DNA of 42,157 nt from an uncultured Flavobacteriales bacterium (GCA_946482515.1 CAMLRS010000022.1:1-42157), one strand, 5' to 3'. Numbered from the stretch's first letter, positions 7,427 through 15,512 are shown. The notes: generated by a model from the letters alone, not told the origin. Made by a program: numbers and translations.

Positions 7427-9445
7427 ATGGATTTTCAGCTAGTTTCCGATTTTGAACCGACCGGCGATCAGCCGACAGCCATTGCCCAGCTTGTTGAAGG
7501 AGTGAACAGCGGCGTACGCCACCAGACCCTGCTCGGTGTAACGGGGAGCGGTAAAACTTTTACGATGGCGAATGTCATCAAAAACGTGAACAAACCGACG
7601 CTGATCCTTTCGCATAACAAAACACTCGCAGCTCAGCTTTACGGCGAATTCAAGCAGTTCTTCCCGGAAAACGCTGTGGAGTATTTTGTGAGCTATTACG
7701 ACTATTACCAGCCGGAAGCCTACCTGCCGGTCAGCGATACCTATATTGAAAAAGACCTGGCGATCAACGACGAGCTCGAAAAACTACGGCTCTCAGCAAC
7801 GTCGGCGCTGCTTTCGGGGCGGAAAGACGTGATTGTTGTGTCGTCCGTTTCCTGTATTTACGGTATTGGGAACCCGAATGAATTCGCCAATTCCATTATC
7901 AGCATCCACAAAGGCCAGCTCATTTCCCGGAATAAATTCCTGCTGCGACTGGTGGAAAACCTGTATTCCCGAACGGAAATGGATTTCAAGCGCGGAAACT
8001 TCCGTGTGAAAGGCGATACGATCGATATTTTCCTGGCTTATGCCGATTACGCTCTGCGGATTGAATTCTGGGGCGATGAGATCGAAACGATCAAAGCGAT
8101 CGACCCGGAGAACAATAACGAGATCGACCGCTACGAAGACATCAACATTTACCCGGCGAACATCTTCGTGTCAAGCCCGGAAACAACGCGTCGTGCGATC
8201 GATCAGATCGGTGTTGACATGGTGATCCAGGTCGAGAATTTTCGTCAGGAAGGCAAATTGCTCGAAGCGAAACGTCTCGAAGAGCGCACCAGCTACGATC
8301 TCGAAATGATGCGCGAGCTGGGCTACTGCTCCGGTATCGAGAACTACTCGCGTTACTTCGACCAGCGTGCGCCGGGAACACGGCCATTCTGTTTGCTGGA
8401 TTACTTCCCGGACGATTTCCTGATGATCATCGACGAAAGCCACGTAACGCTGCCACAGATCCGCGCGATGTATGGCGGCGACCGCGCACGGAAGATCAAC
8501 CTCGTGGAATTCGGCTTCCGTTTGCAGGCAGCCATGGATAACCGACCGTTGAAATTCGAAGAATTCGAAAGCATTGTGAACCAGCTGATCTACGTTTCCG
8601 CCACACCAGCCGATTACGAGCTCGAGCAATCTGAAGGAATTGTGGCTGAACAGCTCATTCGCCCGACAGGCCTGCTTGACCCGGTGATCGATGTGCGCCC
8701 GACGCTCAACCAGATCGACGACCTGATCGAAGAAGTGCAGCAGCGCGTGGAACGCAATGAGCGTACATTGGTAACGACGCTCACCAAGCGCATGGCCGAG
8801 GAGTTGCAGAAATACCTCGACAAAATGGGCATTGCCTGCCGGTACGTCCATTCGGATATTGATACCATCGAACGCGTGGAAATCCTGCGTCAGCTGCGTT
8901 TAGGCGAATTCGATGTACTCATCGGTGTGAACCTCCTGCGCGAAGGACTCGATTTACCGGAAGTCAGCTTGGTGATTATCCTCGATGCCGACAAAGAAGG
9001 CTTTCTCCGGAATGAACGCTCGCTTGTACAAACAGTTGGTCGTGCGGCACGAAATGTCAACGGTCTCGTGATCATGTACGCCGATAAAATGACCGATTCG
9101 ATGGCCAGAACCATTGCGGAAACGGAACGTCGAAGAGCGATGCAGATTGCCTACAACGAAGAGCATGGCAAAGTTCCGACACCGCTCAACAAGTCGAAGG
9201 AAAAGATCATGCAATCGACCAAAGTTGCCGACGGCGATGTCTACACGCGTTTCCAGAAAGAACAGGATACGCTTTCGACTTCCATGGCAGCTGAGCCGGC
9301 AATGACATATTACACACCGGAACAGCTCGAAAAAGCGATCGCTGCGAAGCGGAAGCAAATGGAAAAAGCGGCAAAAGACCTCGATTTCGTGGAAGCAGCC
9401 CGTTTGCGTGACGAATTGTTTGAATTGCAAGCTAAAAAGAGGTAA
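7427..9445 (+). CDS. uvrB: Excinuclease ABC subunit B
   Basis: A 672-residue UvrB, full length. It is the DNA-damage verification helicase of nucleotide excision repair, loaded by UvrA and then binding UvrC. Walker A is GVTGSGKT (37-44). The beta-hairpin that clamps DNA is YDYYQPEAY (90-99). The Walker B/DEAD-like box is DESH (336-339), followed by helicase motifs SATP, GVNLLREGLDLPEVSLV and QTVGRAARN. The C-terminal UVR domain that contacts UvrC is at about 632-666 (AAKDLDFVEAARLRDELFEL). The start lies 5 nt after a perfect -7 box. The stop codon TAA is part of the word repeat GGTAATAGGAAATAGG that begins the downstream inverted repeat. Cytoplasmic; constitutive housekeeping role expected. 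Confidence 0.98.
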   Translation: MDFQLVSDFEPTGDQPTAIAQLVEGVNSGVRHQTLLGVTGSGKTFTMANVIKNVNKPTLILSHNKTLAAQLYGEFKQFFPENAVEYFVSYYDYYQPEAYLPVSDTYIEKDLAINDELEKLRLSATSALLSGRKDVIVVSSVSCIYGIGNPNEFANSIISIHKGQLISRNKFLLRLVENLYSRTEMDFKRGNFRVKGDTIDIFLAYADYALRIEFWGDEIETIKAIDPENNNEIDRYEDINIYPANIFVSSPETTRRAIDQIGVDMVIQVENFRQEGKLLEAKRLEERTSYDLEMMRELGYCSGIENYSRYFDQRAPGTRPFCLLDYFPDDFLMIIDESHVTLPQIRAMYGGDRARKINLVEFGFRLQAAMDNRPLKFEEFESIVNQLIYVSATPADYELEQSEGIVAEQLIRPTGLLDPVIDVRPTLNQIDDLIEEVQQRVERNERTLVTTLTKRMAEELQKYLDKMGIACRYVHSDIDTIERVEILRQLRLGEFDVLIGVNLLREGLDLPEVSLVIILDADKEGFLRNERSLVQTVGRAARNVNGLVIMYADKMTDSMARTIAETERRRAMQIAYNEEHGKVPTPLNKSKEKIMQSTKVADGDVYTRFQKEQDTLSTSMAAEPAMTYYTPEQLEKAIAAKRKQMEKAAKDLDFVEAARLRDELFELQAKKR

Positions 9446-9503
9446 TAGGAAATAGGTAACAGGGAATAGGAGGGACGCCCTATTTCCTATTCCCCATTTC
9501 CTC
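9441..9503. repeat. Inverted word repeat (AATAGG family) covering the uvrB stop
   Basis: Left arm words: TAATAGG, GGAAATAGG (9448-9456) and GGGAATAGG (9462-9470). Right arm words: CCTATTTCC (9479-9487), overlapping CCTATTCCC (9486-9494), and CCCATTTCC. The arms pair across a loop of about 8 nt. The uvrB stop codon (9443-9445) is inside the left arm. The element fills nearly the whole gap to the next gene. Confidence 0.7.
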
Positions 9504-9516
9504 AAAAAATAAAGAT

Positions 9517-9900
9517 ATGAAACACCCATTGGCAATCCTGTTCGGCTTACTACTGCTCTTAGCAGTCAGTTGCAACAAAAAGGCCGGAAAATACAACCCC
9601 GATTTCATCGGCACATGGCGCACGGAGATCGTTGAAGATACAATCGCAGATATTTCGTACCAGAACGAGATCGTGATCAACAAGAAAGATGGATCGTACA
9701 AATACCGTTGCCAGGAAGTCTGCAGCACGGATTTGTGTAACTGTGAATCGGAGTTTGCCGGAACGACTGTCGTGAGCTATCCCGACCAGCAATCGCTCAA
9801 GATTGGTAATTCACAACCTCTAAGCATAGACAAAGAGCCGTATGAGCTGGACGGTCAATGGATCATGCGCATCAACGGAGAATTGTACTACAAGCAATAA
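9517..9900 (+). CDS. Small hypothetical lipoprotein
   Basis: A 127-residue protein with a lipoprotein signal: a hydrophobic core (LAILFGLLLLLAVSC) and lipobox Cys19, followed by NKK. The mature part opens with FIGTWRTEIVEDT, resembling lipocalin-like domains found in many Bacteroidota lipoproteins, and has a four-cysteine patch (CQEVCSTDLCNC) that could form disulfides or bind metal. No enzyme motif is seen. It is probably anchored in the inner or outer membrane. It is flanked on both sides by inverted word repeats, and its stop codon abuts the downstream one. Confidence 0.8.
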   Translation: MKHPLAILFGLLLLLAVSCNKKAGKYNPDFIGTWRTEIVEDTIADISYQNEIVINKKDGSYKYRCQEVCSTDLCNCESEFAGTTVVSYPDQQSLKIGNSQPLSIDKEPYELDGQWIMRINGELYYKQ

Positions 9901-9994
9901 ATTCATAATGTATAATTCAAAATTTTTGCGCTCCTTTTAGGAAAACATTCCCCTTGCTTCCCATTCTGCATTCTGAATTCTGCATTATGAATTC
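9900..9994. repeat. Inverted word repeat whose arms carry both convergent stops
   Basis: AATTCATAATG (9900-9910) pairs perfectly with CATTATGAATT (9983-9993), 11 bp. Between them are further words: TATAATTCAAAATTTTTG, ATTCTGCATTCTGAATTCTG. The left arm starts at the last base of the lipoprotein stop TAA. The right arm contains the permease stop (9985-9987) and its last two codons. It shares ATTCTGCATTAT and AATTCAAAATTT with the element at 11350-11456. Confidence 0.7.
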
Positions 9995-11205
9995 CCTTCA
10001 AAGAGTTCAATGAGGTTGAAAACCAGTAATACCAGCGTAAACAAAATCCCCAGTAACGACGGAAGTGGCACGCCACGAATCGCAAACGGAACCCGGTAAG
10101 CCCGCTTCAGTTTTTTTCTTCGAAAACGCAGGACGATGACACTCAGGTTCACACCCAGGAACGTGATGAAAATAAACGTCGTGGCGATCCGTGCAATGAT
10201 TTCGATGTCTTCGATGAGCGAAAAAGCGATCATCACACCCAGAATAAGAATCAATGCCGCGACCGGTGTTTTACGGCGATCCGACAGCCTGGAAAGGAAT
10301 TTCATGCCCTTGGTTTCGCCCGACATATTGAACAAAATGCGCGAGCTGCCCAGCATATTCGACAAGATGGTGTTGGCCGTGGAAAACAAAGCGATTGCTG
10401 AAATAGTGATGATGCCGGTTTGCCCGATGCGCGAACGCACGACATCCGCCAGCGGACTTTGCGATTCTGCCAGTTGTTCGGCAGGAACGGCACTCACGGC
10501 ACTGATGGCGACCAGCTCGTAGATGACGATCACAATGGCTGTGGTTAAAAACAAGGCCCGCGGAATGTTCTTTTCCGGTTCGTGCGTTTCTTCGGCGAGC
10601 TTGACAATTTCTTCAAATCCCACGAAGGCAAAGAACGCCAGGGCAGAAGCTGTAAACAAACCGTTCAACCCGTCGGGCGGCAATTCCAGCAGATCGACTT
10701 TCCCCAGCATATTGCTTCCGCATACAATAACGAGTACCAGACCGCCGACTTCGATCAGCGTAAATATGATGTTCACCACCGACGAATGTCGCACGCCGGC
10801 CGCATTGACCAGGAAGATCAGCGCCAGGATGCCCATCGGAACAAAACCGAAACTGGTTCCTGTGAGATCGTTGAAATAACCGGCAAAGCCTACTGAAACG
10901 GCTGCACCCGTCACGATGCCGTTGAGCGTAATAATGAATCCAAGAACGGTTCCGATTGGCTTTCCGAAAGCCTCCCGCGCGTAAACGTATTCGCCGCCGG
11001 CCTTCGGAAAAAGTGTTGTCAGCTCGGCATAGGAAAGCGCCGTAAACAACGCACACACCGATGCAATGAGAAACGCCAGCCACGTCAAATTACCCGCTGG
11101 GCCAGCCGTTTTCCCGATAAGCACATAAATGCCGGCACCAAGAATGGATCCCACGCCGTAAAACACGCATTCGGTAAGGCTCAGACTTCTGTTCAGTTTC
11201 GTCAT
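9985..11205 (-). CDS. APC-superfamily amino acid permease
   Basis: A 406-residue inner-membrane transporter with about 11-12 hydrophobic helices. TM1 carries the unwound-helix motif GSILGAGIYVLIG (residues 18-30) that binds the amino acid backbone in the APC fold, and TM6 carries FFAFVGFEEIVKLAEE, typical of the family. It is shorter than many permeases (usually 430-500 residues), ending soon after TM11-12. Substrate specificity cannot be read. The last two codons and the stop belong to the intergenic repeat at 9900-9994. A different repeat array (11211-11285) begins about 5 nt upstream of the start codon, leaving little room for a standard leader; no promoter box was recognised. Confidence 0.9.
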   Translation of the reverse strand: MTKLNRSLSLTECVFYGVGSILGAGIYVLIGKTAGPAGNLTWLAFLIASVCALFTALSYAELTTLFPKAGGEYVYAREAFGKPIGTVLGFIITLNGIVTGAAVSVGFAGYFNDLTGTSFGFVPMGILALIFLVNAAGVRHSSVVNIIFTLIEVGGLVLVIVCGSNMLGKVDLLELPPDGLNGLFTASALAFFAFVGFEEIVKLAEETHEPEKNIPRALFLTTAIVIVIYELVAISAVSAVPAEQLAESQSPLADVVRSRIGQTGIITISAIALFSTANTILSNMLGSSRILFNMSGETKGMKFLSRLSDRRKTPVAALILILGVMIAFSLIEDIEIIARIATTFIFITFLGVNLSVIVLRFRRKKLKRAYRVPFAIRGVPLPSLLGILFTLVLLVFNLIELFEGNS

Positions 11206-11210
11206 GGATT

Positions 11211-11285
11211 AGATTTTAGGACGTCAAGATTTCAGGATATCAGGACTGACTGAAGATTGTCAGACCGGAGACTGAAGACTGAAAG
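11211..11285. repeat. Word-repeat array upstream of the permease
   Basis: Degenerate tandem words: TTTAGGACGTCAAGATTTCAGGATATCAGGAC followed by GACTGAAGATTGTCAGACCGG and GAGACTGAAGACTGAAAG (read in parts). The GAGACTGAAGACTG words match the family at 1-26 and 30907-31012. There is no matching inverted arm nearby. It ends about 5 nt from the permease start codon, so it forms part of the mRNA leader or promoter. Confidence 0.5.
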
Positions 11286-11349
11286 TAAGTTAAGACGAAA
11301 ACGAGGCAGGTTTCAGGAATTTAGGAGGAATTAACGCAGGTTGGAAAAT

Positions 11350-11456
11350 GCAGAATTCAAAATTTAGAATGCATAATTAGTAGTAAGTGCGATGTCTTCC
11401 GGAAGAAGTTTTCAAAATTTTGAATTATGCATTCTGCATTATAAATTGTGCATTGT
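11350..11456. repeat. Inverted word repeat supplying the end of tsaE
   Basis: AGAATGCATAATT (11366-11378) pairs perfectly with AATTATGCATTCT (11423-11435), 13 bp, and the centre holds the perfect palindrome TCTTCCGGAAGA (11395-11406). Further words (AATTCAAAATTT, GCATTATAAATTGTGCATTG) flank it. The tsaE stop and its last codons (Met-His-Asn-Leu) are written in the right-hand words. Confidence 0.7.
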
Positions 11457-11858
11457 CACAACGCGTGTTTGTTGTTCATTCACCGCAATCGAAACTTCAA
11501 CTGTATCGTCCGGCAGCAATTCTGCGATTTTTTCGCCCCATTCGATGAAACAATAGCCGCCGCTGTAGAGCAATTCTTCAACGCCGGTTTCCAGCGCTTC
11601 GTCCAATGAATCGAGACGGTAAACGTCTAAGTGATAAACCGGACCGAAATACAACGACTGATACGTGTTGACGATGGCGTAAGTCGGCGAGCCGTCCGGA
11701 TCAGGAATACCCATGGCTTTGAGAACAGCCGTAATGAAAGTCGTTTTGCCGGCTCCCATATCGCCGTTAAACACAACAACTTTCCGGTTCCCGAGCGAAT
11801 CGATGAACTGTTTAGCTGCGCCCGGCAGATCGTTAAGTGTATGTATGATAATCTCCAT
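11439..11858 (-). CDS. tsaE: tRNA threonylcarbamoyladenosine biosynthesis ATPase TsaE
   Basis: A 139-residue TsaE (YjeE). It is the P-loop ATPase that works with TsaB, TsaC and TsaD to make N6-threonylcarbamoyladenosine at position 37 of ANN-decoding tRNAs. The P-loop is GDMGAGKTT (about residues 33-41); SPTYAIVNTY and YHLDVYRL are typical switch and active-site segments, and FIEWGEKI is the conserved W-box. Size is normal. The ATG at 11858 is preferred over an in-frame TTG one codon upstream. The C-terminal Met-His-Asn-Leu and the stop lie in an intergenic word repeat, and another repeat (11862-11938) directly abuts the start codon. It probably shares a transcript with porX, 72 bp upstream. 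Confidence 0.95.
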   Translation of the reverse strand: MEIIIHTLNDLPGAAKQFIDSLGNRKVVVFNGDMGAGKTTFITAVLKAMGIPDPDGSPTYAIVNTYQSLYFGPVYHLDVYRLDSLDEALETGVEELLYSGGYCFIEWGEKIAELLPDDTVEVSIAVNEQQTRVVTMHNL

Positions 11859-11861
11859 CAA

Positions 11862-11938
11862 ACGATGCTTGATTTTTGATGCTCGATTTTCGATGGGATC
11901 AATCCAACATCAAAAATCCAAAATTAAACATCATTTAG
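11862..11938. repeat. Inverted word repeat between porX and tsaE
   Basis: GATTTTTGATG (11871-11881) pairs perfectly with CATCAAAAATC (11908-11918), 11 bp. Neighbouring degenerate words are CTCGATTTTCGATG, CCAAAATTAAACATCA and AACGATGCTTG. The element occupies the full 72-bp gap: on the minus strand it begins at the porX stop TGA (11931-11933) and ends at the tsaE ATG. Confidence 0.7.
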
Positions 11939-13472
11939 ATTGTAGGATGACGAACGGAATCAGCAGCTCTTCCATGGAAATACCGCCGTGCTGGAACGTA
12001 TCGTTGTAATAATGCACGAAATGGTTGTAATTGTTCGGATACACGAAGTAATCGTTCTCACGCACAAATACGAATTCGCTCGACAGGTTCGATTTCGGCA
12101 GGCCGATCTTTTCCGGGTGACGGATGGCGAACACCTCCTTGTCCTTATAGCTCAGGTTACGCCCGGTTTTGTAGCGAAGATTGGTATTTGTGGCGCGATC
12201 GCCGACAATTTTCACCGGGTTGGTCACGCGTACCGTTCCGTGATCCGTGGTAACCACCACTTTACCACCTTTTTCAGCGATTTTTCGGAAAATATCCTGC
12301 AAGGGCGAATGCTCGAACCAGGAAACCGTGAGTGAGCGGTAAGCGGCTTCATCGGCAGCGAGCTCTTTCACCATTTCCATTTCCGTGCGGGCGTGTGAGA
12401 GCATATCCACGAAATTGTAAACGATCACATTCAGCTGGTTGCTGTGCAGCGTGTGCAGCTGATCGGCGAGTTTTTTCCCGGCTTCGAGGTTCGTAATCTT
12501 GTTGTACGACCATTTCACGTTTTTGCCGTTGCGCTTCAGGTTGCCTTCGAGGAAAACCGCTTCGTGCATGTTCTTGCCGCCTTCGTCTTCTTCGTTCAGC
12601 CAGTGTTCCGGGTGACGTTTCGCAATCTCCGTCGGAACGAGCCCGGCGAACAGCGCGTTGCGCGCATAATGCGTTGCCGTTGGTAGAATCGAGTAAACGA
12701 TGTCTTCCTGCTCGATGTTGAAATGGTTCGAAACAATCGGCTTGATCATTTGCCACTGGTCGTAGCGCAGGTTATCGATCACGATGAGGAAAACCGGCTC
12801 GTTCAGCAGCGGAAATACGCGCTCTTTCAGCAGGTGATGCACCATGTCAGGCGCTTCTTCCTGGCCGTTGAACCAGTCTTCGTAGTTATTTTCAATGAAG
12901 CGGCAGAATAAGTCGTTGGCTTCTTTTTTCTGAGAATTCAGGATTTCGCGCATGCCCTGGTCTTCGAGCCCTTCGAATTCGAGGTCCCAGTAAACCAGCT
13001 TGCGGTACACTTCTTTCCATTCGTTGGCATCGAGGCGACCGTTGAGCTGCATACCCAGCTGGCGGAATTCCTGCTGGTAGTTGGAATTGGTCTTCTGCGA
13101 AACGAGCTTGCGGTGATCGAGGTTTTTCTTCAGGCACAACAGCAGCTGGTTCGGATTGACCGGTTTGATGAGGTAATCGGCGATCTTACTGCCGATCGCA
13201 TCTTCCATGATATGCTCTTCTTCGCTTTTGGTGATCATCACAACCGGCAGCTGCGGATGCGCTTCCTTGATACGCGCCAACGCTTCCAGCCCTGAAATAC
13301 CGGGCATATTTTCATCGAGAAACACGATGTCGTACGAGTTCTCCTGGCATTTTTCAACCGCCTCCGAGCCGTTGTTGACCATTTCCACCTGGTAATCCTT
13401 TGCTTCAAGGAATAACACGTGCGGTTTGAGGAATTCCATTTCGTCGTCTGCCCAGAGAATCTTTGCCTGCAT
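11931..13472 (-). CDS. porX: PorX: receiver plus PglZ-domain regulator of type IX secretion
   Basis: A 513-residue protein, close to the usual PorX length (about 515-520). Residues 1-120 are a response-regulator receiver with acidic pair D9/D10, phospho-acceptor D53 (VFLDENMPG) and K103 (LIKPVNP). A helical linker follows, then a PglZ domain of alkaline-phosphatase fold from about 215. Likely metal and catalytic residues are D233 (VIDNLRYDQW), T267 (PTATHYAR), D356/H360 (FVDMLSH), D410/H411 (TTDHGT) and H495 (FQHGG). PorX works with the kinase PorY and sigma factor SigP to control T9SS genes in Porphyromonas, and its PglZ domain cleaves oligonucleotides. The ATG at 13472 starts directly at the receiver; the frame upstream to 13553 overlaps the divergent gene's promoter. 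It fits the many T9SS cargo genes in this window. PorY is not seen here. Confidence 0.95.
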   Translation of the reverse strand: MQAKILWADDEMEFLKPHVLFLEAKDYQVEMVNNGSEAVEKCQENSYDIVFLDENMPGISGLEALARIKEAHPQLPVVMITKSEEEHIMEDAIGSKIADYLIKPVNPNQLLLCLKKNLDHRKLVSQKTNSNYQQEFRQLGMQLNGRLDANEWKEVYRKLVYWDLEFEGLEDQGMREILNSQKKEANDLFCRFIENNYEDWFNGQEEAPDMVHHLLKERVFPLLNEPVFLIVIDNLRYDQWQMIKPIVSNHFNIEQEDIVYSILPTATHYARNALFAGLVPTEIAKRHPEHWLNEEDEGGKNMHEAVFLEGNLKRNGKNVKWSYNKITNLEAGKKLADQLHTLHSNQLNVIVYNFVDMLSHARTEMEMVKELAADEAAYRSLTVSWFEHSPLQDIFRKIAEKGGKVVVTTDHGTVRVTNPVKIVGDRATNTNLRYKTGRNLSYKDKEVFAIRHPEKIGLPKSNLSSEFVFVRENDYFVYPNNYNHFVHYYNDTFQHGGISMEELLIPFVILQSK

Positions 13473-13495
13473 ATCGAGAAGAATAATTAGCTTTG
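13462..13495 (+). promoter_or_regulatory. Promoter of the HD-domain gene
   Basis: TTTG (13462-13465), a 22-nt spacer and TAGCTTTG (13488-13495). The -33 box lies inside the first codons of the divergent porX gene. The in-frame TTG at 13493 is part of the -7 box and so cannot be the start codon. Confidence 0.55.
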
Positions 13496-13543
13496 AATAG
13501 GGGAAAATGCCACCTGGCAGCCCCAAACCATAAAAGTATTCAA

Positions 13544-14812
13544 TTGCGAACAACTGTCCAGCGAAATAACAAAAAGAAAATCATCAACGACCCGGTTTAT
13601 GGTTTTATAACAATACCGGATACGTTTATTTTCGACCTGGTTGAGCATCCGTTCGTACAACGCCTGCGCAGAATCAAACAGCTGGGTATGACGCACCTGG
13701 TGTATCCGGGCGCTTTGCACACGCGTTTCCATCATGTGATCGGCGCTATGCATCTCATGCAGCAGGCCATTGCATCGATCCGCCGCAAAGGACACGAGAT
13801 CCTGCCGGAAGAAGAACGTGCGGCGCTGGTGGCCATTCTGTTGCACGATATCGGTCACGGGCCGTTCAGTCATGCGCTGGAATACGATATTGTAAACGGT
13901 GTGAGCCACGAACAGATTTCCGCTTTTTTCCTCGAGCGACTCGCCAATGACCTGGATGAAGGACGTGACGATCTGGAACGCGCGCTGCTGATCTTTGGCA
14001 ACCGCTATCCGAAGACCTTTTTATACCAGCTCGTTTCCAGTCAGCTGGATATGGACCGGCTCGATTACCTGAACCGCGACAGCTTTTTTACCGGCGTTTC
14101 GGAAGGAATCATCGGTACGGAACGCATCATTGAAATGCTGAATGTGCACAACGGCCAGCTGGTAGTGGAAGAAAAGGGCATTTATTCGATCGAAAAATTC
14201 CTCGTTGCACGCCGCGTGATGTACTGGCAGGTGTACCTGCATAAAACAGCTGTGAGTGCCGAACTGATGCTGATCAACGTGTTGCGCCGTGCCAAAGAGC
14301 TGGTCAGACGAGGTGAAACCATCTTCGCCAGCCCGGCATTGTTGTATTTCATGCAGCATGATGTCACCAAAGCCGATTTTGCTAACGATCCGAACGTGCT
14401 GGAAACATTCGCCCAGCTCGACGATTACGATATCATGGGCGCCGTCAAGGTTTGGCAGCAACATCCCGATAAAGTGCTGTCCATTTTATCGCAGAGCATC
14501 GTAAACCGCCGCCTGCACAAGGTCGAAATCGCCAAAGAGCCCTTCAGTCCCGACCGCATTTTGCTGGAGCAGGAATTCGCTCGTCAGCAGTACGATCTGA
14601 ACGACGAGGAAGTGAAGTACTTCGTGTACTCCGAATTGCTCACTAACAACGCCTATAGCCAAAGTCAGCAGAACATCAACCTGCTGATGAAAAACGGCAC
14701 CATCATGGACGTTTCCAAAGCGTCTGACAATCTCAACATTTCGGCACTCGCACAACCGGTGGAAAAATACTGCTTGTGCTACCCGGTTACGTCCGTTCGG
14801 ACATCCAAATGA
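13544..14812 (+). CDS. HD-domain phosphohydrolase (dGTPase/SAMHD1-like)
   Basis: A 422-residue HD-superfamily metal phosphohydrolase. Residues 13-20 give the family opening IINDPVYG. HTRFHH (about 59-64) supplies the first histidine, ILLHDIGHGPFSH (98-110) the HD pair and following His, and LDMDRLDYLNRD the distal aspartate. Similar proteins hydrolyse dNTPs or nucleotide signals, but the substrate is not shown. No ATG lies in frame near the domain start; the TTG at 13544 is chosen because the candidate at 13493 falls in the -7 box and homologues begin about ten residues before IINDPVYG. It is divergent from porX. Both PglZ and HD enzymes can act on nucleotides, so a shared signalling role is possible but only inferred. 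Confidence 0.85.
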   Translation: MRTTVQRNNKKKIINDPVYGFITIPDTFIFDLVEHPFVQRLRRIKQLGMTHLVYPGALHTRFHHVIGAMHLMQQAIASIRRKGHEILPEEERAALVAILLHDIGHGPFSHALEYDIVNGVSHEQISAFFLERLANDLDEGRDDLERALLIFGNRYPKTFLYQLVSSQLDMDRLDYLNRDSFFTGVSEGIIGTERIIEMLNVHNGQLVVEEKGIYSIEKFLVARRVMYWQVYLHKTAVSAELMLINVLRRAKELVRRGETIFASPALLYFMQHDVTKADFANDPNVLETFAQLDDYDIMGAVKVWQQHPDKVLSILSQSIVNRRLHKVEIAKEPFSPDRILLEQEFARQQYDLNDEEVKYFVYSELLTNNAYSQSQQNINLLMKNGTIMDVSKASDNLNISALAQPVEKYCLCYPVTSVRTSK

Positions 14813-15173
14813 TCGGAAACTCCTGTTTTTACTGGTGTTTAAGCTAATTGTTTGAAAATCATTGTTAAACGGTAGATTAATAACAGAAAACGTGGTTTTT
14901 CCCGTTCAAACCGACTTGTTGTAAAATATTAATATCCAAGACCCGGTTCAGACCCTTTTATTCACAAAAAAAGCTAAACCAATTTTATTTGTAACTATTT
15001 AATTTATACATTGTTACAGAAAAATTTATTTAGTTTGAAAAGGGTTTTTCGGTGGAACTAATTTTCATGCTGAAGGCCATTTTGATCGTTTTCTCAGGGC
15101 GAATTTTTTTTTGAAAAATCCAGTCCTCTTAAAATGAGTTTATTCGTCCCGACACACAATTAACCTGCTCTTC
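14813..15173. other. AT-rich intergenic region, no gene seen
   Basis: 361 bp with no supported open frame, RNA gene or clear terminator. It is much richer in A/T than its neighbours and has T-runs (nine T at about 15106). Several weak -7-like strings occur (for example TTTATTTG near 14990) but none stands out. It must hold the promoter of the secreted-protein pair that follows. Confidence 0.4.
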
Positions 15174-15512
15174 ATGAGACTATTAATTACTACTACACTG
15201 CTGCTGGTGAGCCAGCTGGCATTTGGGCAATCCCAGCATTACGATCCGCGTGTCCTGCGTCATTTTACGCCGGATGAGCTCGATCAGATGTCTCCTGATA
15301 AACGGACATCAGTGACCTATTATTATTGTCAAAGCTACACGTTGGACGCTTCTCCCGTACCCGGATTTCTTCCGGAAGATTTCGACGTTGCTGTTTACGA
15401 AGAATTGCGGCGTGAATCAGTCGATTTCACTTTCGTCAACGAACAGGGGCTGGTTATCACATTGGTCGCCCGGTCTAAATTTCTGCCAAACGCACAATTG
15501 AAACAGCAATGA
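15174..15512 (+). CDS. Small secreted protein of unknown function
   Basis: A 112-residue protein with a clear signal peptide (MRLLITTTLLLVSQLAFGQ, cleavage after about residue 18-19). The mature part is acidic and has the phrase FTPDELDQMSPDKRTSVTYYYCQSY with one cysteine. I do not recognise a family. Its stop TGA overlaps the start of the next secreted T9SS protein gene (ATGA), so the two are co-translated and may work together at the cell surface or in the periplasm. Confidence 0.8.
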   Translation: MRLLITTTLLLVSQLAFGQSQHYDPRVLRHFTPDELDQMSPDKRTSVTYYYCQSYTLDASPVPGFLPEDFDVAVYEELRRESVDFTFVNEQGLVITLVARSKFLPNAQLKQQ

